Shown: in pieces, positions 1-9,696 of the stretch
How positions within the stretch are numbered: position 1 is the stretch's first letter
How the letters are laid out: each line of letters opens with the position of its first letter
NCBI RefSeq assembly: GCF_002257585.1
Contig: NZ_CP022743.1
Coordinates: forward strand, 3,224,001 to 3,288,000
Source: Mucilaginibacter xinganensis
GTDB lineage: Bacteria; Bacteroidota; Bacteroidia; Sphingobacteriales; Sphingobacteriaceae
DNA: 64,000 nt
Reading direction: 5' to 3'
Position numbers and translations under genes: made by a program
The notes under the pieces: model-generated
The model's input: only the letters and a program-made list of their open reading frames with translations
What the model was told of the DNA's origin: nothing
Database searches by the model: none

Positions 1-43
1 GTATTTTAAATTTTAATATTCGTCCTAATTTCAATTTCCGGCT

Positions 44-1294
44 TTATTGATAATCTGACGGTTGAATATTCCGTGCGAACAAAACAACAAATAGGCCCAA
101 CAAAAACACCAGTGAAAAAACGAACAATGCATTTCCATAACCGCCCAGTGTTGTTACAAGGATGCCCACAAACAATACGGCGGCAGCTGTAAACAATCGC
201 CCCGCATTAAAACAAATACCGGTGGCTGATGCCCTCACTGCTGTTGGAAACAATTGCGGAATATAGACTGAAAGGATTCCCTGGCTGGCTCCGAAAAACA
301 GCGCGAGTACGGCGATTTCCGCATAAATACCGACAGAAAATGACAGGTTAGTTTTAAAAAGCACAAATGCCATTATCGTACATACCGTAAATGACGTAAT
401 TAATGACCGTCTTAAGCCCATCAGATTAACCAGCCAACCTGAGAAAAACCCACCGGTTAAGCCCCCCATGCCAAGGCACATCATGCTCAATCCACGCTCT
501 TTATGTGCGTCGCCTGTGATCAGGCTTTGGATCCAGGTGGGCATCCATGAGAATATGGCCCATAAACCTATCAGCATCGTTCCAAAAATTAGCGAGCCTA
601 TTAAAAGGGCTTTCCTGTTTTGCGCCGAGAATAGCTGTTGCGTTGCCGCAGGTAGACTTAATTTTTCATACTTGTGCTTAATCCATACTGCCGATTCATT
701 GATAAACCAACAACCCAGCAACGCGAGCAAGACAGGCACAGCGCCGATAAAGAATCCCTGGCGCCACGAGGTAACAAAATAATTAATTGCGCCGGCTGAA
801 AATATGCCTACCGGGAAAGAAATAGACAAGATACCTGTATAAACAGCTTTACTCTTTTGCGGCCAAACTTCGCTTAATAATGTAAAAGCAATTACAAGGT
901 CTCCCCCTACGCCAAAACCGCTAAAAAAACGACAGGCCATAATACCGTACCAGTTGGTCATAAAACCAGTTAAAATGGTAAATACGCCGTAACTCGCAAC
1001 TGCAAGTAACAAGGCCTTTTTTCTGCCTATCCTGTCGCTAATGATTCCCCATAGAAATCCACCTATCGCCCAACCGAAAATAAACAGGGAATTGATGGAG
1101 CCGCTTAAATAATTAAGCTGCTCCGGGCTCTTATCTCCCTGCATTTCTTTCACCACAACAGGCAAATAAACAGACATTAAAGTTGATACCGCCCCGCCAA
1201 AAGCACTGCTCACAAAACAAATTGTAAATAGTGCGGCAAGTTTAGCGGAGGTTAACTGCGGCTTTTGCAACGCGTTTATACTTAATGTTTCCAT
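44..1294 (-). CDS. MFS transporter, sialate/aromatic-acid symporter-like
   Basis: A 416-residue protein of the major facilitator superfamily, expected to have 12 membrane helices in the inner membrane. The conserved cytoplasmic loop motif is visible as GIISDRIGRKK near residues 83-93, and the second half has the matching loop at GLRRSLI. The stretch GFGVGGDLVIAF is typical of the sugar/acid:H+ symporter (SHS/AAHS-like) branch, so a small organic anion or sugar acid is a reasonable substrate guess, but the substrate cannot be read from sequence. The ATG directly abuts the stop codon of the TonB-dependent receptor gene upstream, which points to co-transcription and to import of the receptor's ligand across the inner membrane. 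Family confident, substrate unknown. Confidence 0.85.
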   Translation of the reverse strand: METLSINALQKPQLTSAKLAALFTICFVSSAFGGAVSTLMSVYLPVVVKEMQGDKSPEQLNYLSGSINSLFIFGWAIGGFLWGIISDRIGRKKALLLAVASYGVFTILTGFMTNWYGIMACRFFSGFGVGGDLVIAFTLLSEVWPQKSKAVYTGILSISFPVGIFSAGAINYFVTSWRQGFFIGAVPVLLALLGCWFINESAVWIKHKYEKLSLPAATQQLFSAQNRKALLIGSLIFGTMLIGLWAIFSWMPTWIQSLITGDAHKERGLSMMCLGMGGLTGGFFSGWLVNLMGLRRSLITSFTVCTIMAFVLFKTNLSFSVGIYAEIAVLALFFGASQGILSVYIPQLFPTAVRASATGICFNAGRLFTAAAVLFVGILVTTLGGYGNALFVFSLVFLLGLFVVLFARNIQPSDYQ

Positions 1295-4063
1295 CTATCT
1301 TAATAAATTATCGAAAGTTATTGCCACGTAATAAATTGCACCAATTGACGGCGAACCATAAGCCTGGTAAACATGGTTATTAAATATATTGCTCGCGCCC
1401 AGTTTAACGGTTGCGTTAGCTTTAGGAAGTTTTTTATTAACCTGCAAATCAACAAGTGAATAAGCGTTTATCCGGCCCGGTCTCTCAGCATTAAATGTCC
1501 CGTACCAGTCAAACGCGCTTTGCCAATGCCAGTTCACATTAAACCCATAACCATTTGAAACATTGCTATTAGCAAACATCATATTGCCGCTCCACTTTGG
1601 TGTATTGAAAGCCGCTACGTTATTTTGATTGGCTTTACCCAAATCAAATGTTGCAAGGGTAACATTAGCACCTGCTGAATATCCTTTCGGTATTAAATAA
1701 GTTAACCCCGCTCCGGCTCCCTGCTCAGAAACTTTATCAGAAGCATTGGTATATAGCTGGAACGCATGAATCTTACCATTAAGAATATCGCTGGCTGCTG
1801 CCGGGTTAATTTCACCATCGTTACCGATTACGTTATCCTGCGGTGCTATAACAACCGTATTTAATATAAAGTCGGTGTAGCTACTGTAATAATAATTTAT
1901 ATCTATTAATAGCTTATCTGCTATTAAGCCTTTGTAACCCAGTTCAAATGCTTTTTGTTGTTCAGGTTTTATATAGGCTACATTTGACTTCTTCAGCAGG
2001 TCTTTATTATCTGCAACAGCTTGTGGGAAGGGCTTTCCGTTGGCAACGTCAGCACCGAACGCACCACCAAAAGCACTCACGGATGCCGCAGTAAATGAAT
2101 TTTGATATACAGTTAAGTTTTTGCTGTTGGCAGGTGCGCCACCCAAAATGGTGATGGGCCCAACATTCAGGTTAATATATTGATCAACCGGCGTTGGATT
2201 GCGAAAGCCTGTTTGATAGGACGCCCTAAAGTTGTTATTATGATCAACACTATAAACAGCTGAAAATCTGGGTGTAAAACTACCTTTAAAATTCTCATTC
2301 TTGTCATAACGCACCGAAGCCAGCAGTCCCAGTTTGTTATCAAATAGTTTTTTACCCGCCTGCACAAAAGCCCCGTATTCATCAATTGTTATCCGGTGTT
2401 CTTTATCATCAAACAGACTTCCGTTGGTAAACATGCTATAATGACGTATGTTGCCTCCTGCCTGCAAATCAAATATTTTAATAGCACTGCTAAAATCATA
2501 TTGACCTTCGGTATGATAAAACTTGCTGTTGCTAAACACACCTGCACCACTTAATCCATAATTATGAATTGATACATCTTTAGCCTGGTTAAAGGCCGCC
2601 GTTCCGGGAATCAGCCTGCCCTGATCGGCAAACGCGCGAGCTGTGTTATTATCGTGCGCGGCAACACCACTTATACTCCCGTTAAAAGCATCCTGGTACC
2701 TGGTGAACCACATGGCATCAGCTTTGTCAGGTGTTACGGTATTGCCATTCAGGTCCTGTACCCAATCACGGTTAATGAATTGTGCCAGCGAACGGGTGTT
2801 ATAGGAATCATGTGAATTTTCGATAACAGCATAGCTTCTTAAAAAGAAGTTACTACCCTTTAATTCAAGGCGATGCGTTTCTAACACAAAATTGTTCAGA
2901 TCATACCTGCTGCTACCCGTGTAGCTTGCAGTTCCTCGTCCATAATTATACTGGTAAATAGCTTCAAGGTTATTATTAAATTTATATTCCAGCGCACCGT
3001 TTAGTTTTAAACTATAAACATTGTAATTCATGAGGTCTTTCTCTTCGTAACCCGTCCTTGAAACCAGGCCAATACCCGGCAGTGTTTGTGAAACCTCATC
3101 GCCATAAATATTGAGCGCATCCCGTCCCGGATTATTAGGCCCCCGCATTGAAGGAGCCGTTTGTGCACTAATATCTGTGTAGTTATCGGCATACCAATCT
3201 TTCCCTGTCAGGTATGATGCGTTTATCTTAAAGGCAAACTTGTTGTTAAAAGCCTTTGCATATCGCAGGGCAAAATCATAAAGTCCTTTAGCGCCAACGC
3301 CGGTTTCGCCTATGTGATTGATCCCTGACTTAGCCTGTAGTGTTAAGCCCTGGTATTCAAATGCATCTTTAGTATGTAGCAGCATCGCCCCGTTAAATGC
3401 CACCGGCCCGTATAGTGCCGAAGCTGCGCCGGGAATTACCTCAACACTCTCTATATCAATGTCTGACGCACCGAATAAATTACCCACTGCAAAGTTCAGG
3501 CCCGGAGTTTGGTTATCAACCCCATCAACAAGCTGTAAAAAGCGCGGGTTACCTGTATCGTTAAAACCACGCGTGTTCACCTGTTTATAAGTAAGGCTGC
3601 TGGTTACCGCCTCTATTCCTTTCATATTTTGAAGCCCGTCGTAAAATGTAAATGATGGGTTTTCCCTGACGGCCTTTTGATTCATCTTCTCAATACTTAC
3701 CGGTGAATTAAGGCTAGTTTGATTAACCCTTGTTGCAGCTGTTACTACCTCATTAAGTACTACAGCTAATTGTTTAAGGCTAACATTATTATTGCCGGTT
3801 GCGCTATTAACGATAATTTCCTTATTGCCGTAGCCGACAGTAGTAATTTCAAGCGTAACCGGAAATTTTAAGTGATCAGCATTAAGGGTGTAATGCCCCC
3901 TGCTATCAGTAATGGTGCCCGCTATTTTTCCTTTAACGGTGATGCTGGCTCCGTTAATGGGCTGATTGCTTAAAGTATCCGTTATGGTTCCGCTTATCCG
4001 GACTTGCTGCGCGTAAATTTTTGCGCAGCTTAATAGTAAAATTATTAGGAAAAGTTTTTTCAT
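1295..4063 (-). CDS. TonB-dependent outer-membrane receptor with carboxypeptidase-regulatory-like N-terminal domain
   Basis: A 922-residue outer-membrane receptor. It begins with a signal peptide (about residues 1-18, ending AQQ), followed by a carboxypeptidase-regulatory-like beta-sandwich (about 20-105: GTITDTLSNQPINGA, then SRGHYTL). A plug domain (about 110-235, with VNTRGFND and IESVEVIPGAASALYG) and a 22-strand barrel to the C terminus follow. It lacks the length and the partner lipoprotein of SusC/SusD systems, so it belongs to the smaller siderophore/small-molecule class. The gene lies 25 bases after the AhpD-like gene and directly abuts the MFS gene, giving a three-gene operon that would bind, import and perhaps chemically handle one compound. 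Ligand unknown. Confidence 0.9.
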   Translation of the reverse strand: MKKLFLIILLLSCAKIYAQQVRISGTITDTLSNQPINGASITVKGKIAGTITDSRGHYTLNADHLKFPVTLEITTVGYGNKEIIVNSATGNNNVSLKQLAVVLNEVVTAATRVNQTSLNSPVSIEKMNQKAVRENPSFTFYDGLQNMKGIEAVTSSLTYKQVNTRGFNDTGNPRFLQLVDGVDNQTPGLNFAVGNLFGASDIDIESVEVIPGAASALYGPVAFNGAMLLHTKDAFEYQGLTLQAKSGINHIGETGVGAKGLYDFALRYAKAFNNKFAFKINASYLTGKDWYADNYTDISAQTAPSMRGPNNPGRDALNIYGDEVSQTLPGIGLVSRTGYEEKDLMNYNVYSLKLNGALEYKFNNNLEAIYQYNYGRGTASYTGSSRYDLNNFVLETHRLELKGSNFFLRSYAVIENSHDSYNTRSLAQFINRDWVQDLNGNTVTPDKADAMWFTRYQDAFNGSISGVAAHDNNTARAFADQGRLIPGTAAFNQAKDVSIHNYGLSGAGVFSNSKFYHTEGQYDFSSAIKIFDLQAGGNIRHYSMFTNGSLFDDKEHRITIDEYGAFVQAGKKLFDNKLGLLASVRYDKNENFKGSFTPRFSAVYSVDHNNNFRASYQTGFRNPTPVDQYINLNVGPITILGGAPANSKNLTVYQNSFTAASVSAFGGAFGADVANGKPFPQAVADNKDLLKKSNVAYIKPEQQKAFELGYKGLIADKLLIDINYYYSSYTDFILNTVVIAPQDNVIGNDGEINPAAASDILNGKIHAFQLYTNASDKVSEQGAGAGLTYLIPKGYSAGANVTLATFDLGKANQNNVAAFNTPKWSGNMMFANSNVSNGYGFNVNWHWQSAFDWYGTFNAERPGRINAYSLVDLQVNKKLPKANATVKLGASNIFNNHVYQAYGSPSIGAIYYVAITFDNLLR

Positions 4064-4088
4064 TGTGATTAAAGTTGACTGGTTATAA

Positions 4089-4649
4089 TTATTTTTTTAA
4101 ATGGTCATATCCCTGCGGAAGGCGCATATAGCCGTTATTGATCAGCCTTTCCGCCAGGACATCAAAATATCCGGGATCAGCCGGTAAAGCAGTGCCTAAG
4201 CCATCCACATACCTGTTATAAAGACAAAAAAGCGCCGCTATTAAAACGGTGTCATGTATTTCCAGATCGGTTGCGCCTTCGGCTTTTGCTTTTTCTATAT
4301 GGGTTGTGGTTACCAATTTTCCGCTTTCTCTTACGCTATCGGCGATAGTTAAGAGCGTTTTCATTTTTTCGCTAACAGGGGCCGCAGCGATATCTGTTTT
4401 TACCATTCCGGCGGTTTCGCTTTCGCCTAGAAACAGGTCGGCAGCGGCAGTATGCGCTGCAGTGCAAAACTTACAGTTGTTACCGTTCGATACAACTGTA
4501 GCTATTAATTCACGCTCACCTTCCGTAAGTGTTGATGTACCGCGTAATAAGATTTGGGTTAGCTCGCGAATAGGCTGAGCGGTATCTTTACGAAATTCCA
4601 ATAAGCCGGTAATACCCGGCAGGTGTTCTTCAACTGCAATATGTGGCAT
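4089..4649 (-). CDS. AhpD-like / carboxymuconolactone decarboxylase family protein (peroxidase-related)
   Basis: A 186-residue all-helical protein of the CMD/AhpD superfamily. The redox signature is intact: Cys59-x-x-Cys62 followed by His66 (NNCKFCTAAH), preceded by the acidic residues of the GERE segment. In AhpD this Cys pair with Glu and His forms the alkylhydroperoxidase relay; many homologues are annotated only as peroxidase-related. No signal peptide is visible, so it should be cytoplasmic. It is the first gene of the apparent operon with the TonB receptor and MFS transporter. A role in detoxifying or converting the imported compound is inference; family assignment is solid. Confidence 0.8.
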   Translation of the reverse strand: MPHIAVEEHLPGITGLLEFRKDTAQPIRELTQILLRGTSTLTEGERELIATVVSNGNNCKFCTAAHTAAADLFLGESETAGMVKTDIAAAPVSEKMKTLLTIADSVRESGKLVTTTHIEKAKAEGATDLEIHDTVLIAALFCLYNRYVDGLGTALPADPGYFDVLAERLINNGYMRLPQGYDHLKK

Positions 4650-4828
4650 AATTTGATTAAATAAAATTGATGAATGGCCGGAAAGCAGGACGGGCTATTT
4701 ATTGCACAAATAATTAATGCAGCCGGACGAACAACAAATCATATAAGCTGTTGCCATCAAAAATGAGGATGCAGTAATATCGGGAAACAAATAAGTTAGG
4801 ATGCTATTCCGGTATAAGCTAACTGAGT

Positions 4829-5377
4829 TTAGCAGAAATATTTGGGTGGTTGCTCCGGAATATCAAGAAAATTTGACAACAACTGCTGAAATGGTTGTAT
4901 GGTATAGATTTTTACACTTTTGATAGTCGCATTAAACGCAAATTGCACAAAATTGAACTGAAACTTCTCTATTGTGTTTAATTTGCTAAAAGGAACATGC
5001 TCCTTTTTAGGTACCGGGATATCCTTTATATGCTTTGCTGTTATTATGTTTTCGCCGGAAAGCTGTGTTGTTTCATAGTTCGGAACGCACATCAGGTAAA
5101 TGGCGGTGCGAGTTATTTTCATCTTTACATAGTTATAACTAGCGCTCTCAAACTGGATATGACCGCTCACATTTTCGTATGATGCCCATTCAGTTATACC
5201 AGGCATATTCACAGGCACCCTGATCTCGGTCAGGTCATGAACATTATACTTATTCTTGCTGGTTTGTTCATCGAAAAATCGTTCGGCCTTGTAGGTAAAA
5301 TATTGGTGCAATAGCAAATACCCTCCGATATTAAACAGGTGAAATGAAAGCAACGTGATGGCGATAAATCGTCTCAA
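4829..5377 (-). CDS. Hypothetical membrane-anchored protein
   Basis: I do not recognise this 182-residue protein. It has one N-terminal hydrophobic segment (about residues 4-24) with a positively charged start (MRRF), so it is probably anchored in the inner membrane with the rest in the periplasm. The remainder is rich in beta-type patterns and contains PVPKKEHVPFSKL near the middle. The last residues (PEQPPKYFC) end in Cys. It stands alone on the minus strand between the AhpD-like gene and the GH18 gene, with gaps on both sides. Codon use resembles the neighbours. Confidence 0.55.
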   Translation of the reverse strand: MRRFIAITLLSFHLFNIGGYLLLHQYFTYKAERFFDEQTSKNKYNVHDLTEIRVPVNMPGITEWASYENVSGHIQFESASYNYVKMKITRTAIYLMCVPNYETTQLSGENIITAKHIKDIPVPKKEHVPFSKLNTIEKFQFNFVQFAFNATIKSVKIYTIQPFQQLLSNFLDIPEQPPKYFC

Positions 5378-5462
5378 TATTTTATCAGGTTATTTGGCTT
5401 TTTAAATTTGCGCTTAAAAGACCATATTTCAAAATTATTTTTTTATTATCAAAGAAACAATG

Positions 5463-6452
5463 TTACCTGCCTGCCTTTATCGCTTCATTTATTACGTTTA
5501 GCAATGATTTGCTTCCTGTACCATCGCCCATCAATTGCCATATCATCACACCACCTGCATTTTCAAGCGCAAGCTTTACTTTGTTTTTAATGGTTGCAAT
5601 GCCGTTGTAATAAATAATTCCACCACCTGCAACAGCAAGTTCATCCATGTTTTCAGCTCCAGGGTACTGCGTTACCAGGGCATTGAAATTTATATCTGCC
5701 GGAGCACCGGAACCGAAACCATAACCATAAAAGGGAACCCCAAGACTGAGCTTTCTTTTGGCAATTCCCCGGGTGTTAGTCCAGTAATCCAAATCAGAAA
5801 CGGCCATGTCAAATGGCGCATGCTGACCCGGATTCGAGGGCCGCCACGGGCCAGTTTTATCGTACGACATGATGTTTATGAAGTCATATTCAGCCAGCGC
5901 TTTATCAGTATATTGTGACTTGTAAGCCGTAGCAACAGCCGCTGTAAGTAACTTTTTCGCCTGTTTTAAAGCAGCAGACAACTCCGTTACAAAAGATTGA
6001 TAGTTATTATCAATCCGCTCGCCTTCAAGGTCTACGTCAATGCCATCCAGGTTGTTATCGGCAACCAGTTTAACAAGGTTCGTTATTAAAGTGGCGCGTA
6101 AGGTATCCGATAAAAGTGAAGAATAATACGCAGGTGCAGATCCGCCACCTATTGATATTAAAACTTTTGTATTTTTTTCATGGGCCGAGGTTACTATTTT
6201 ACTTAAAGCAGGTATGGCAGAAAATTTAGCGCCCGCATCCGGGTTGATAAATGCTATGTTAAGATAATTTATCCTGTCAAAGTCAAAACCATTAGTCGCC
6301 CCACTTTCTATACTGTGTAGCGTGAGGTAGCCAACAACCCTGAAAACTGCGTTATCTGCCGCTCCATTTACTTTTACCTGGGCGCTACTTTTTTTATGTA
6401 CTGATAAAAGCGCCAACAACAATAAAGCCCCAAAAAGTCTATTTATATTCAT
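5463..6452 (-). CDS. Secreted glycoside hydrolase family 18 protein (chitinase-like)
   Basis: A 329-residue exported protein with an N-terminal signal peptide (about 1-24, ending SSAQ) and a single GH18 TIM barrel. The family signature DxxDxDxE is complete as DGIDVDLE, with Asp139, Asp141 and the catalytic acid Glu143; the SIGGG strand motif lies at residues 100-104. GH18 enzymes cleave chitin or N-acetylglucosamine-containing glycans with retention through substrate assistance. There is no carbohydrate-binding module, and the compact length suits an endo-N-acetylglucosaminidase or small chitinase. It is divergent from the histidine kinase at 6768. Activity is probable, substrate uncertain. 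Confidence 0.85.
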   Translation of the reverse strand: MNINRLFGALLLLALLSVHKKSSAQVKVNGAADNAVFRVVGYLTLHSIESGATNGFDFDRINYLNIAFINPDAGAKFSAIPALSKIVTSAHEKNTKVLISIGGGSAPAYYSSLLSDTLRATLITNLVKLVADNNLDGIDVDLEGERIDNNYQSFVTELSAALKQAKKLLTAAVATAYKSQYTDKALAEYDFINIMSYDKTGPWRPSNPGQHAPFDMAVSDLDYWTNTRGIAKRKLSLGVPFYGYGFGSGAPADINFNALVTQYPGAENMDELAVAGGGIIYYNGIATIKNKVKLALENAGGVMIWQLMGDGTGSKSLLNVINEAIKAGR

Positions 6453-6767
6453 TTGTGTTATAAGCGTAATTTTTGCTGGTAATATACAATGTATCCGTTA
6501 AACAGACTCTTTTTAGTTTGGTAACGGTAATTAGTTAGATAGGTGCAATTTATTATAGCTTAAACAACACTTTAATAAAATTTGACGTATAACAAGTTCA
6601 ATCTAACTTTAATACCCTTTGGAGGAATTTATGACATTTTTTTTACTTTTAAGAAAACTATTTTAGGTTTAATTAGCTTTTAACGGTTAATGTTGCAAAA
6701 TTAGCCAGGTATTAAAAATTTATAGTCCAGCTGAAGCCCTTTAAATTTATATTATTCACAATTTTAA
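6453..6767. other. Divergent intergenic region, no gene seen
   Basis: This AT-rich gap of 315 bases separates the minus-strand GH18 gene from the plus-strand kinase gene and must hold both promoters. I see no clear TAnnTTTG element, RNA gene or strong hairpin in it. No open frame here extends the kinase gene towards a sensor domain. Confidence 0.4.
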
Positions 6768-7547
6768 ATGATAAGTAACGCCATCAAACAAAACAGATTG
6801 AGCCACCAGCAACTTATATTGCAAAACAAGCAGTTACAACGTTCATTAGATGAAATGGAACGAATTAATAAAAACTACCTGCGTATTATGCGTGTAATGG
6901 CTCACGATCTCCGGAACCCCATCTCAGGCATAACCGGACTAGCAGCGATGCTGATGGTTGAGGATGAGCTTTCCGAAGATAGTAAAACCATGGTTAAGTT
7001 GATAGAAACAACTGGAATTCATTCATTGGAAATGATAAACGAGTTGTTAAAAACAGGACTTGCCAATGAAAATGAGCATTTGGTAAAACAGCGTATTGAT
7101 TTAAAATCAATGATGCGCGATTCTGTTGAATTGCTCCAGTTCCAGGCGAAGGGCAAGCATCAGCAAATAATTTTTGATAATAATGACTTTCCGATAATGG
7201 CAGACGTTAATTATGAAAAGATATGGCGGGTTATAAATAATTTAATAGTAAACGCTATTAAATTTAGTTATCAGGGTGGAATTATCAAAGTAAATATTAA
7301 AGAAGAAAATAACCGAATCAGTATCTCAGTTGCCGACAACGGGATTGGTATCCCTGATGATCAGAAAGACGCTGTTTTTGAAATGTTTACCCCGGCAAAA
7401 AAAAACGGAACGTTTGGCGAACAGCCTTTTGGTCTTGGTTTATCCATCTCGAAAAAGATCATCGATTTGCATAATGGAAAGATCTGGTTTGAAAACAATG
7501 GAAATAAAGGAACAGTTTTTTATGTTGAATTGCCCGGCCTGGCTTAA
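6768..7547 (+). CDS. Orphan sensor-less histidine kinase
   Basis: A 259-residue transmitter-only histidine kinase. A short N-terminal coiled-coil-like segment (about 1-40) leads into a HisKA dimerisation domain with His46 in the H box (AHDLRNPI). A complete HATPase_c domain follows: N box NLIVNAIKFS, G1 box DNGIGIPDD, F box FEMF and G2 box GLGLSISKK. There is no membrane span, PAS or other sensor domain, and no response regulator next door, so the input and output partners lie elsewhere or the coil segment is the interaction site. The kinase core has all catalytic motifs and should be active. The next gene is convergent. Confidence 0.88.
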   Translation: MISNAIKQNRLSHQQLILQNKQLQRSLDEMERINKNYLRIMRVMAHDLRNPISGITGLAAMLMVEDELSEDSKTMVKLIETTGIHSLEMINELLKTGLANENEHLVKQRIDLKSMMRDSVELLQFQAKGKHQQIIFDNNDFPIMADVNYEKIWRVINNLIVNAIKFSYQGGIIKVNIKEENNRISISVADNGIGIPDDQKDAVFEMFTPAKKNGTFGEQPFGLGLSISKKIIDLHNGKIWFENNGNKGTVFYVELPGLA

Positions 7548-7571
7548 ATATTAGCGGCATTTTCGCTGTAA

Positions 7572-9008
7572 TTATTGAAAGTTTACCGCGTATCTTATCG
7601 ATGTCCTGAAATAAGGATACCTGCTGTTTACATTATCAAAATGTTTATAATATCCGCTAAGGGTTAAATATCCGGGTTCAGCATTAATTGCCAGATTTTT
7701 CAAAATTTTATAGCTAAACTCCGTTGATAAAGTGTGTAAAAAATAATGCGAGGCATTACCGTTTAAAGTTACCAGCCAGCCGCCGCGATAATTAATATTG
7801 TAGCTTAATTTATCGGCGATGCTTATTCCCCCTGAGAGATTTATGCCGGCGCCGGAACCATAATCGTAATTACGACCCCGGATGGGATATTTATCAGGCA
7901 CAGCGCCCAATATCAAAACACTGCCACCTAATGATGTATTAATGATCACATTCTTCGAAATATCATATTCCGACACGATGTTAAGCCGCAGGCTTTGTGC
8001 ACCGAAAAAGAAAGCCACATTCCTGATGTAATCGTAATTGGCCGACAAAATTGCCAGGTGCTGATGGCTTTCAGTCGAGCTGATTTCCCAACCGGCCAAT
8101 GAGCCGTGTACGCTTAAAACGTTTACCAGGGTACTATCATCTTTTCCAAATTCGGCATTAACAGCAATATTGCTAAAGGGTGTTCTATAGTTTTCATAAG
8201 GAGTGCCGTATAGCAGTCTGATGTGCCCATACCAACCAGTTTTCTTATCCTTATTACCGGTATTGAAAGTTCTGGCTCCTAAATCAAATTCAGCATATAT
8301 ATGAGAAGAGTCACGTTCGGTTGAATTTCCATAAACCTTACCCCATTTACCAGTGGTTATTCGTTTTAATCCGTTCATAGGATTCACTAAAAAACCCGCC
8401 ACTTCCTCAATCTGCCTTTTAGCTCCCCTGGTATGATTATTAATTATCTTGTTTGCCAGCCGGTAGGTCATCTCTCCCAGTATTATTCCGCCATAACTTG
8501 TGTTTATAAAATCGTTGGGCGATGGGGGCTGATTTTCGGCAAAAGTTTCCCATAAATAACTTCCGGCAAAAGTAGCCGGCGCTGCCTGCCAGAAAGAATA
8601 ACCATTAACCCTGAAAGCGCTGTAAAAATTACTGCCATGATAAGGATGCCCAAACTGGTTGGTTTGAAAACCATCATTATCAAATTCCCAACTGGAAGGT
8701 TTGATATTATTCCCTATAACTTTCCACGAGATCCTGGCGTAGTCCTTGTTTGCTACATAGCGGTCAAATGTCCATGGAATTAGTTCTGCCAGGCCAAAAT
8801 CCAGTGCTGCATTTCCAAAATTTTTATGACGGGAGATCTCGTCTGGCCGGGTTGTCAAACGGAGCACACTATCAGGAGGATGCCGCATTTTTACCCGAAG
8901 TTGCGACAAAACGGCCCCAGGTAATAATAATGCTATTAAAAAAAACAGCCCGCAAAAGATACTTGGCTTGCACTTCAACTTTTTAGACATTAAAAATATT
9001 AAACTCAT
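7572..9008 (-). CDS. DUF3943 domain protein, probable outer-membrane protein
   Basis: A 478-residue protein matching what I know of the DUF3943 family: a signal-anchor-like start (hydrophobic about 12-36), then the conserved region beginning NFGNAALDFGLAEL. The second half is rich in alternating beta-strands and ends in aromatic-rich strands (YFRTSIRYAVNFQ), which suits a beta-barrel. The family's function is not established. There are two nearby Met codons at the start (MSLIFLM, then MSKK about six residues later); the second gives a more typical signal peptide. Single gene, convergent with the histidine kinase. Confidence 0.7.
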   Translation of the reverse strand: MSLIFLMSKKLKCKPSIFCGLFFLIALLLPGAVLSQLRVKMRHPPDSVLRLTTRPDEISRHKNFGNAALDFGLAELIPWTFDRYVANKDYARISWKVIGNNIKPSSWEFDNDGFQTNQFGHPYHGSNFYSAFRVNGYSFWQAAPATFAGSYLWETFAENQPPSPNDFINTSYGGIILGEMTYRLANKIINNHTRGAKRQIEEVAGFLVNPMNGLKRITTGKWGKVYGNSTERDSSHIYAEFDLGARTFNTGNKDKKTGWYGHIRLLYGTPYENYRTPFSNIAVNAEFGKDDSTLVNVLSVHGSLAGWEISSTESHQHLAILSANYDYIRNVAFFFGAQSLRLNIVSEYDISKNVIINTSLGGSVLILGAVPDKYPIRGRNYDYGSGAGINLSGGISIADKLSYNINYRGGWLVTLNGNASHYFLHTLSTEFSYKILKNLAINAEPGYLTLSGYYKHFDNVNSRYPYFRTSIRYAVNFQ

Positions 9009-9255
9009 TCCTTAAAGTTTTGCGCCGCTATAAAAGTACTGAGTTTATCTTAACTAACCGCGCTTTAATAAGGCATAACCTTTACCATGTTGATACCAAA
9101 AACCATCCCTTCAAACTACCTTTTAGTAAACAAAGATTATTTTTTAAAAAAAAATTAAAACCAGGCGTAACGAAATTACCGTAAGTGTAACTGAAATGTA
9201 ATTTTTTATCATTCAAATAATTAATCCTGATCCGCTAACAATTAAAAACATCAAC

Positions 9256-9678
9256 ATGAAAAAGACCATCAAAAAAGTTCTGCTTTATGCCTCAGCTACC
9301 TTCCTCTTCCTGGTAGTGGTATTGGCCGTTCACATCTACTATGTTTACCGTCCTGCCCCTAACGCAAACACAAGGGTGATGGCACGTATTGACATTAAAC
9401 AACCGGTGACACAGGATGAGGCCAACAACATCTCTACATGGATGTCACATCAAAAAGGCATTGACCATGTTATGATCAATCCTCAAAATAATATTGTAGT
9501 ATTTACCTTTTTCCCGGTAAAAACCACAGGCGACAAAATTGCAGAAGACTTTAAGACAAAGTTTAACCTGGAAGCCGAAAGATTTGTCCCTACACAAAAT
9601 GACCTTAAAAGCGGCTGCCCTGTAGCAGCAACTTCTTACACTTATAAAGTTTACAAATTAATTTCCCAAATCATATAA
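9256..9678 (+). CDS. Membrane-anchored HMA-fold-like protein of unknown function
   Basis: A 140-residue protein with a Lys-rich N terminus and one membrane helix (about 8-28), then a short domain with the beta-alpha-beta spacing of heavy-metal-associated folds (RVMARIDIKQPVTQDEANN and IDHVMINPQNN). The CxxC metal site of true HMA domains is absent; the only Cys is in the C-terminal tail (SGCPVAA). It is followed after 18 bases by a globin-like lipoprotein gene, and the pair is probably one operon acting at the cell envelope. The HMA resemblance is my pattern reading and is weak; function unknown. Confidence 0.55.
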   Translation: MKKTIKKVLLYASATFLFLVVVLAVHIYYVYRPAPNANTRVMARIDIKQPVTQDEANNISTWMSHQKGIDHVMINPQNNIVVFTFFPVKTTGDKIAEDFKTKFNLEAERFVPTQNDLKSGCPVAATSYTYKVYKLISQII

Positions 9679-9696
9679 CTCTTAAAAATCATAAAC

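Noticed and set aside
5535..5918. Plus-strand open frame of 127 codons.
   Set aside because: It is the antisense shadow of the GH18 gene, which has complete catalytic motifs on the minus strand.
6768..7547. Pseudogene fragment of a longer histidine kinase.
   Set aside because: The transmitter core is complete with a plausible start, and no remnant of a sensor domain is visible upstream; I treat it as a short intact kinase.
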